From contig JAWKOL010000005.1 in the NCBI GenBank assembly GCA_041391225.1, positions 1 to 64,000 of the forward strand: 64,000 nucleotides of DNA, in the 5' to 3' direction. Source of the DNA: RI-153 sp041391225 (GTDB lineage Bacteria > Chloroflexota > Anaerolineae > Caldilineales > Caldilineaceae). Under the pieces are notes generated by a model that saw only the letters and a list, made by a program, of their open reading frames with translations, was not told where the DNA came from and did not search any database. The number at the start of each line of letters is the position of its first letter. The stretch's first letter is position 1. Made by a program: the position numbers and the translations under genes. Of the stretch, positions 58,640 to 64,000 are shown in pieces.

Positions 58640-59914
58640 CTACGGCTGTACCGTCCACTGCCACACGAAGCCGTAACTGGTCTGGATGGCGAAATCGGGC
58701 TGTTCGATGCTGCCCAACCCCATGCCCCACAGGCTGTCGGCTGGCGCACCGTCGGCGGGGATCGCGCCATACGAAGGACCGACGCTGGCCATGCCGAAGT
58801 CGGCGGCGTACTCTTCGCCGGGCTTGGCCTGGGTCTGGATAGTGGCTTCGCCGCCGTTCCAGTAGACGCGCAGCGGCTGCCCGGTGATCCGATTCCCGTC
58901 GGCGTCCAGCAGATCGACGAAGATGTGATGCCGCCCACCCGATTCCGTCTCGTTGTACCAGACACCGCGCACCAGTCGCCAATAGCCCTGCCCCGCCGCC
59001 ACCTGCGCCTCGGTCAACTCGACGCCGCGCTGATCCAGGCGTGGATCCCACGTCCGCGCTGGCTGGGATGGCGTCGCCGTCGCTGTGGGCGTGCTGGTTG
59101 CTGTCGGTGTGACCGTCTCGGTTGTCTCCGGCGCAGGGGACGCGGTGAACGTGACCGTCGGTGTGCTCGTCGGTGTATTCGTTGGCGTGCTTGTTGGGGT
59201 GGGCGTCGGCGTGCTGGTGGCGGTGGGCGTTGCACCACCGCCGTCCCCTGTCCACTGCCAGACGAGGCCGTAGCTGGTGTGGATGGTGTGGAAGGGCAAT
59301 TCGATGCTGCCCAAGCCCATGCCCCACACAGCGTCGGTGGGTGAGCCCGTCAACGGGTAAGCGCCGTAGGACGGGGCAATCGAGAACATGGCAAAGTCGG
59401 CGGCGTATTCTTCGCCGGGCTTGGCCTGTGTACGCAGGACGGTCTCGCCGCCGCTCCAGTGGATGCGAACGGGGATGTCTACGAGACGGACGCCCTCGCT
59501 GTCGAGGACGTCGACCAGAATGTGATGACGCCCTCCTGCTTCGGCTTCGTCGTACCACTGCGCCCGCACCAGTCGCCAATAGCCCTGCTGTGGCTGCGTG
59601 TCAGCTTCGATCAATTCGGTGAAACGCTGATCCAAACGGCTGTCCCATTGGCGGGGGATGGCGGTGGCGGTGGGCGTGGCCGTAAATGTGACCGTGGGCG
59701 TGGGCGTTGCGGCGGCCTGTCGCTGGATCATGGGCAGGTAGAGTGGCGGCGCAGTGTCGCTGGGCGTCACGGTGGGTGTGTAGGTGGGTGGCGGCATCTG
59801 TGCGGTGGAGACATGCGGGAAGGCCGCGAACCCCAAAATGAGGAGTGCCAGGCCGAAGCCGGCCAATCTATGTTGGCGATGTGTCTGCTGCGACTGGTGT
59901 GCCATGCAATTCAT
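58640..59914 (-). CDS. Secreted protein with duplicated domain and Thr-Pro linkers
   Basis: 424 residues from ATG 59914, preceded by AGGATC. Signal peptide (GFGLALLILGFAAFPHVSTA). Two homologous domains of about 130 residues (about 85-225 and 285-424) each begin W-D-x-R-L-D-Q-R and contain GYWRLVR, GGRHHI, AKPGEEYAADF and VWQWT. They are separated by a TPTPTSTPTNTP linker. An LYLPMIQRQ motif lies between the signal and the first domain. The domain family is unknown to me. The neighbour at 57234 is of the same stalk type. Confidence 0.8.
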   Translation of the reverse strand: MNCMAHQSQQTHRQHRLAGFGLALLILGFAAFPHVSTAQMPPPTYTPTVTPSDTAPPLYLPMIQRQAAATPTPTVTFTATPTATAIPRQWDSRLDQRFTELIEADTQPQQGYWRLVRAQWYDEAEAGGRHHILVDVLDSEGVRLVDIPVRIHWSGGETVLRTQAKPGEEYAADFAMFSIAPSYGAYPLTGSPTDAVWGMGLGSIELPFHTIHTSYGLVWQWTGDGGGATPTATSTPTPTPTSTPTNTPTSTPTVTFTASPAPETTETVTPTATSTPTATATPSQPARTWDPRLDQRGVELTEAQVAAGQGYWRLVRGVWYNETESGGRHHIFVDLLDADGNRITGQPLRVYWNGGEATIQTQAKPGEEYAADFGMASVGPSYGAIPADGAPADSLWGMGLGSIEQPDFAIQTSYGFVWQWTVQP

Positions 59915-60089
59915 GCTTGATCCTATCGGTGATCTGAGGGCGCAGCGCAATCTGTGCGTCCATTCGTACCTTATGCGATGGCATGGGCGTTGTCGAGTGG
60001 GTTTTCTGCGGAGAAATGGCCGCGGGTGACATCGAAAAGGGGGATTTCACGAAAGACGTGTTTCTCACCAGGGAGGCGCGAAGGAAACC
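59915..60089. other. Intergenic region
   Basis: 175 bp with no gene or clear motif. It leads into the inverted repeat at 60090-60218. Confidence 0.4.
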
Positions 60090-60218
60090 AGAGGAGAAGG
60101 AGAGCAGAGAGGGACACGGATTTAGCGGATTTTCAGGACAAGATAGACGAGTTTTTCTCTCTTCTGTCCTGGTATTCTTGAAATCAGTGTCCTTGTCTGC
60201 TCTCCTTCTCCTCTCCTG
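60090..60218. repeat. Imperfect long inverted repeat
   Basis: The left arm 60090-60156 (GAGGAGAAGGAGAGCAGA, then GGACACGGATTT) pairs imperfectly with the right arm 60157-60218 (AAATCAGTGTCC and TCTGCTCTCCTTCTCCTC-like). It lies 3' of the trypsin-like gene on the minus strand and may serve as its terminator. Confidence 0.6.
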
Positions 60219-60238
60219 CCGATGCCTACAACACTTAC

Positions 60239-62086
60239 TTACCGCTGCTCCATCGTGACGTCGATGGTCCAGGGGCTGGTGGCGTCGGGATCGATCTGGT
60301 AATCGTCTACGGCCACGAGGCGGTAGCCTTCTTTGAAGACGACCACGCTGTAGAGTTCGCCGGGGGTGAGGTTGCGGTCGAGTTGGTAGAAGCCGTCGCG
60401 GTCCGACGTCCCCGAGGCGTAGATGTCGGCATCCTGCGGATCGTCGAGGAAATCGTCGACGAGCACACCGGGGTTCAGGAAGTAGATGGCCGCGCCCTGG
60501 ATCGGGCGTCCGCGGTTGTCGGCGGCGGTGACGGTGCCGTTGACGATGACGCCGCGCTCCGTGGGTTGGCTTGCGCCGCTCTCGGCTACTTCCATCGAAG
60601 CGGATTGGACGATCTCGTCTTCGATCAGCAGTTCCAACGTGAACTCGCCAGGGGGCAGACCATCGTCGGCGTAGAGGCTGATCCAGGTGGCATCCATGTT
60701 GCCCGCGTTCCACACGCTGTCCTGTTCGGAGACGACTTCACCGTCCAGATACCAGCGTCGCGTCCATTGGGCGCCGTTCTCGACGCCATCCACGTCGAAG
60801 AAGGCGTAGATCTCGTCGATGTCGCTAAAGACGGTGCCGGGGTTGATCGGTTCGTCGTTGTCGTCGACGCCCGCCGCGAAGGTGATCGGCCCGAAGGTGC
60901 CGTTGGACAGCGCCCGACCGGCGCCGATTACCGCACCGCCTCGGTAGAGTTCTTCACCGTCGACGCTGATCTCGACTTCGTAGAAACCGTCTTCGAGGCC
61001 GTTGTCGTCGTAGACGTTGACCCAGGTGGAGCCGGAGTCGCCGTAGGTCCACACGACCAGGTCGTTGTAGATGCGGAAGCCATCGTGGAACCAGTGGAAC
61101 TCAAATTCGCCGTTGGCAGGGAAGTTGCCGTAGTCGAAGGTAGCGTAGATGGTGTCGACGCCACTGTTGAAGCGCACACCGGGGTTGCGCGGGCGTCCGC
61201 GCGAGTCGATGGCCTTGGCAAACTGTACGTTGCTGACGTAGGCGGCGTTGGCGTCGCGGGGCGCGTTGTTCTGCGGAGAGAGCAGCGCGCGCTTGACAAA
61301 GTCCATGGCCAGGTTGCCGTCGCGCACCAGGCCGATCATGCCCAGATCGGTGATGCCCGCGGTGGGGACGCCGATCATTTCGCCCAGTTCATTGGTGGCC
61401 AGGCCGCCGGAGTTGCCGTGGTTAATGTTGAGATCCACCTTGAGCCACTCGCTGTAGCCATCTTTGTCTTCGTCGAGGAAGCCCGACACCGTCCCCGACG
61501 TAAAGGTGACGGTGTCACCGCCGATGCTCGGGAAGCCAAAGGCGTTGATCTCGTCGCCGATCTGCACGGCTTCGCTGTCGCCCACTTCGATGACGGTGAG
61601 GCCCAGGTTCTCTGGCAGCGGCGCGTCGGTGTCTTCGAGCAGGCCGACGATGCGCAGCAGCGCCAGATCCAGGTCGGGATCGCCGGCCACCAACAGCGCC
61701 GCATAGCGCAAGATGGGCGAGCCACGCAGGTTGGTGGGGTTGACGGCGATGCCGGCGAAGCCGTTTTCGTTGTAGAGCGTGCGGTCTTCGATCTCGCCCA
61801 TCACGTGGTAGTTGGTGAGGATCAGCCCGTCTTCGCTGATGACGGTGCCGCTGCCCGTGCTGTAGGTGTCCTCTTCGTCGGCGACGGGGACCACGACCTG
61901 CACGGTGGCCAGCAACGCGTGGTTGAGGTCACCGCGGGCGATGGCGTAGGCTTCCTGGTGGGTGAGCGAGCCGCCCAGGATCAGGGCCGACGCGAGCACC
62001 CAGAGCACGATCACCTGCTTGCGCAGGGATACACTTTGCAGTCGTTGTTTGATCGTTGCGTGTTTGATCATGGCGTGTTTGATCAT
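60239..62086 (-). CDS. Secreted trypsin-like serine protease (S1C/HtrA type) with C-terminal beta domains
   Basis: 615 residues, intact. A basic start and one membrane segment (VIVLWVLASALILGGSLTHQEA) lead to a chymotrypsin fold with His in LTNYHVMGE (about 94), Asp in DPDLDLALLRI (about 139) and Ser in NHGNSGGLA (about 226). There is no PDZ domain. After about residue 290 come two copies of a beta domain (each with GVDTIYATFDY or DIDEIYAFFDV, a tryptophan-rich middle and VDGEELYRG or IEDEIVQSA) and a carboxypeptidase-regulatory-like domain near the end. The N-terminus contains a 15-bp triplication (MIKHA, MIKHA, TIKQ), so starts at 62086 or 62071 are both possible. Confidence 0.88.
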   Translation of the reverse strand: MIKHAMIKHATIKQRLQSVSLRKQVIVLWVLASALILGGSLTHQEAYAIARGDLNHALLATVQVVVPVADEEDTYSTGSGTVISEDGLILTNYHVMGEIEDRTLYNENGFAGIAVNPTNLRGSPILRYAALLVAGDPDLDLALLRIVGLLEDTDAPLPENLGLTVIEVGDSEAVQIGDEINAFGFPSIGGDTVTFTSGTVSGFLDEDKDGYSEWLKVDLNINHGNSGGLATNELGEMIGVPTAGITDLGMIGLVRDGNLAMDFVKRALLSPQNNAPRDANAAYVSNVQFAKAIDSRGRPRNPGVRFNSGVDTIYATFDYGNFPANGEFEFHWFHDGFRIYNDLVVWTYGDSGSTWVNVYDDNGLEDGFYEVEISVDGEELYRGGAVIGAGRALSNGTFGPITFAAGVDDNDEPINPGTVFSDIDEIYAFFDVDGVENGAQWTRRWYLDGEVVSEQDSVWNAGNMDATWISLYADDGLPPGEFTLELLIEDEIVQSASMEVAESGASQPTERGVIVNGTVTAADNRGRPIQGAAIYFLNPGVLVDDFLDDPQDADIYASGTSDRDGFYQLDRNLTPGELYSVVVFKEGYRLVAVDDYQIDPDATSPWTIDVTMEQR

Positions 62087-62116
62087 GACATTATCTCTCG
62101 TTGTGTGGCTCCCCGG

Positions 62117-62824
62117 CTACTCTGCGCGGACACCCAGGTGATCGAAGAGGGCAGCGAATGTCTCTTCGGCGCTTTCCATTTCGGCGGCGTCGGCGGCGGT
62201 GCTCACCACCACTACCTGCTGCGCGTCCGCTTCACCGGCCAAGAAGACCAGATCCTGGCCGCTCACCACCACCGGCAGGCCCAGCGCGCCGCTTTCGCGT
62301 GTGGGATCGGCCACGTAGGCGTAGGTGATGAGCAGGGCATCTTCGCCGGTGGGGCCGGTGACGACTTCGCTGCTTAGCGTGCGGAAGCGCTCCAACTCCT
62401 GTCCGCGACGCAGCGGCCAGCTTACGTTGAGCATGGTCAGATCTTCGCCTTCCTTGAGCGGGCGGGCGATGACCTCGACGCGGCTGTCGAAAGTGCTGGC
62501 GCTGGCGGGATCCACGGCGCTGAAGATGACGCCGTCTTCGCCGTCAACGTTGGTGATCCAGCGCTCCGGCACCACCACCGAGAGCAGGCCGTCTGCCAGA
62601 TCGTATTCGTCCACTGCATTCATGGCGCCGTTGCCGATCATCCAGCCCAAGAGGATCGCCACCACGATCACGCCGATGGTGGCTAGATCCGTGCGGCGCT
62701 GATCTTCTGCGGAGGGTGGCACGTTGGTGACACTGGGGTTGCGCATCGTCTCCCATGCGGATTCGAGCATTGGGCGCACGGTATCCACGATGGAATCTAC
62801 GATGGAGCCTACGTTGCTGGACAT
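62117..62824 (-). CDS. Single-pass membrane protein, function unknown
   Basis: 235 residues from ATG 62824, which shares one base with the PrsW stop (TGATG). A helical cytoplasmic part (1-48) is followed by one membrane segment (LATIGVIVVAILLGWMIG, about 48-65) and an extracytoplasmic domain with a PsbP/LpqN-like pattern (LSVVVPERW, VEVIARPLKEGEDL, DALLITYAYV). Coupled to PrsW and followed by the protease gene with a 30-bp gap, so the three probably act together at the membrane. Confidence 0.75.
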   Translation of the reverse strand: MSSNVGSIVDSIVDTVRPMLESAWETMRNPSVTNVPPSAEDQRRTDLATIGVIVVAILLGWMIGNGAMNAVDEYDLADGLLSVVVPERWITNVDGEDGVIFSAVDPASASTFDSRVEVIARPLKEGEDLTMLNVSWPLRRGQELERFRTLSSEVVTGPTGEDALLITYAYVADPTRESGALGLPVVVSGQDLVFLAGEADAQQVVVVSTAADAAEMESAEETFAALFDHLGVRAE

Positions 62825-63846
62825 CACGCGCCTCCTTCTTGCGTGGCAGTTTCGGCTTCGGCGGCCTTGCCTGCTGATTCGGTTTCATCTTCTGGATCAT
62901 CTTCTGGTGTATCCGTTGCCAACACCGCCGATGCCTGCATTGCGATGACGTCGGCCTGCTGTGTCGAAGCCACGCGCAGCGTCTCTTCGTTGGCGCGGTT
63001 CACCAGCCAGAAGACGACACCCAGCGTCACCACAGCCATCAACGTGGCCAGGATCAGGCCATTCCACGGATTCACCGTCAGCCCGGCGTCGGTGACGCGA
63101 TCTTCCAGCAAGAAGAAGATACCGTTGAGCGCCGCCGCCAGCGTCACCCCCGCGGGGACGTAGTAGCTGGGGGTGCGCTCGAAACGCGCCTGACCCAAGA
63201 AGTAGCCCAGCACACCGGCGAAACTGGCGTGCGCCAGCGCGTTGACCACGATGCGCACCGAACCGATGCCCAGATCAACGCCGCCATGCTCGATGACGTA
63301 GTGGAAGTTGAGCAGCGTGGCTACGCCCAGCCCCGCGGCAATGGCGTAGATCACGCCGTCGACGCGCTCATCGAACTCGGGCGTGCCGTAGATGCCGTAG
63401 CGCACCACCGCGTAGACCACCGCGCTCTCCACGAAACCGACGATCAAGATGCCGCCCATCAACTGCGTCCACCAACTGTTGTAGATCCAATGGTCGATCT
63501 GGAAGAAACTCTGTGTGAGCGGGTAGGCAATCGCCGCCGTCACCAGCGCGGCCAGGCCGAAGATCTGGAACAGCTTGGTCTTCGGTTCCGGTTCCAGCCT
63601 GTCGAGGCGGTAGAAAAAGAGGAGCCAGAGCACGGCAGGCACGAGGCTCATGAGCAGACCCAGCACGGTCAGCCCAGCGCTGCCCATGTTGCGCCCAATA
63701 CCGGCGATCAAGTTGAAAAAGGCCACAAAAATAAAAAGGCCGCCTAGTTCCATCAGCGCAGCGAGCCAGAAGCCTCGCCGGCTGTAGGCGACATGTTCGG
63801 GATCCGGCTGGTAGAAGGCCGAACCACTGCCATGCGTCTGTTGCAC
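62824..63846 (-). CDS. PrsW-family intramembrane metalloprotease
   Basis: 340 residues. GTG start 63846 with AGGAGG at ideal spacing. About eight membrane segments. Conserved family elements are present: the acidic turn LDRLEPEPK (about 83), the F-x-E-x-x-x-x-Y segment (GFVESAVVYAVVRYGI, about 137) and DGVIYAIAAGLGVATLLN (about 164), followed by His in NALAHASF (about 205). PrsW proteases cut membrane-bound anti-sigma factors or receptors. The C-terminal 40 residues are acidic and probably disordered. No anti-sigma factor is seen in the window. Confidence 0.9.
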   Translation of the reverse strand: MQQTHGSGSAFYQPDPEHVAYSRRGFWLAALMELGGLFIFVAFFNLIAGIGRNMGSAGLTVLGLLMSLVPAVLWLLFFYRLDRLEPEPKTKLFQIFGLAALVTAAIAYPLTQSFFQIDHWIYNSWWTQLMGGILIVGFVESAVVYAVVRYGIYGTPEFDERVDGVIYAIAAGLGVATLLNFHYVIEHGGVDLGIGSVRIVVNALAHASFAGVLGYFLGQARFERTPSYYVPAGVTLAAALNGIFFLLEDRVTDAGLTVNPWNGLILATLMAVVTLGVVFWLVNRANEETLRVASTQQADVIAMQASAVLATDTPEDDPEDETESAGKAAEAETATQEGGA

Positions 63847-63951
63847 AGAGTCCCTCCTTGGATGTGATTGGCTGGATGATCACGCGTGTATGTCACAGCG
63901 GATGAAGCTTGTGGACACGAATTGGGGAAAACACAGATCTTGAGCAGCGCC

Positions 63952-63957
63952 ATTATA
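63952..63957 (-). promoter_or_regulatory. Candidate -10 box for the PrsW operon
   Basis: A perfect TATAAT on the minus strand about 105 bp upstream of the PrsW start. The -35 position has no good match, so this is only a candidate. Confidence 0.4.
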
Positions 63958-64000
63958 ACAGATCGGCCATCAATTGCGAGAACGACCAATGATCCCACAG

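Noticed and set aside
59951..60238. Small plus-strand proteins of 75-91 residues in this gap
   Set aside because: They are translations through an inverted repeat, with no ribosome site or homology pattern.
60383..62377. 664-residue open frame on the plus strand
   Set aside because: It is antisense to the trypsin-like protease gene, which has a clear catalytic triad and signal. The plus frame has biased Val/Asp/Gly composition and no motif.

Overview
The window is GC-rich DNA from a bacterium that I read as a member of the Chloroflexota, probably Anaerolineae or Caldilineae. This is an inference from gene content: many carbohydrate and peptide ABC transporters, Thr-Pro-rich secreted proteins, DUF11/Kelch-type giant surface proteins, PrsW and FtsX families, P450s, and abundant short palindromic and heptanucleotide repeats. 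There is no rRNA gene. One tRNA gene, tRNA-Glu(CUC), was found.

Layout. 1-1450: end of a sugar ABC transporter (two permeases). 1500-6980: a lasso-peptide-like RiPP cluster with a TylF-type methyltransferase, a family 2 glycosyltransferase, an HPr-kinase-like protein, a short precursor gene translationally coupled to the kinase, an asparagine-synthetase-like cyclase, and a PqqD-like leader-binding protein. 7119-11762: a second sugar ABC transporter (binding protein and two permeases) with a sugar-acid dehydratase of the enolase superfamily. 12036-13480: heptamer repeats and a decayed IS3-family transposase. 13676-16670: an FtsX-like permease. 17158-23285: a complete oligopeptide/oligosaccharide-type ABC transporter (SBP, two permeases, two ATPases). 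23405-31041: an M16 peptidase, a YjhG/YagF D-xylonate dehydratase, a tandem GNAT protein, RidA and an M19 dipeptidase. 31431-35714: a secreted beta-propeller-like protein, a large lipoprotein and an anion transporter. 35903-35978: tRNA-Glu. 36411-42689: an SH3/PQQ-type sugar dehydrogenase and two paralogous P450s flanking a DEAD-box helicase. 43000-49362: a giant subtilisin-like surface protein. 49622-53111: a glutaredoxin-like protein and a FAD/Fe-S dehydrogenase. 53263-57182: a coupled operon (CorA, hypothetical, NUDIX, GNAT-like, hydrolase). 57234-63846: secreted Thr-Pro-rich proteins, a trypsin-like protease, a membrane protein and PrsW.

Two features cut across the window. First, about twenty conserved genes carry frameshifts, mostly removable by restoring one base. 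They cluster in the first 20 kb, at 27.7-28.1 kb and at 43-47.5 kb. I read most of them as assembly deletions rather than decay, so several genes below are given as one span across frames. Second, intergenic regions repeatedly hold hairpins whose arms are built from 7- or 8-nt units. Unit sequences differ from site to site but the architecture is the same, and the elements often overlap the stop codons of neighbouring genes. A separate 126-128 bp inverted-repeat element occurs twice.

The most interesting biology is the RiPP cluster. Its precursor is split by one apparent missing base, has a clear lasso-type leader, and has a predicted core without an acidic residue where a lasso ring would normally close.
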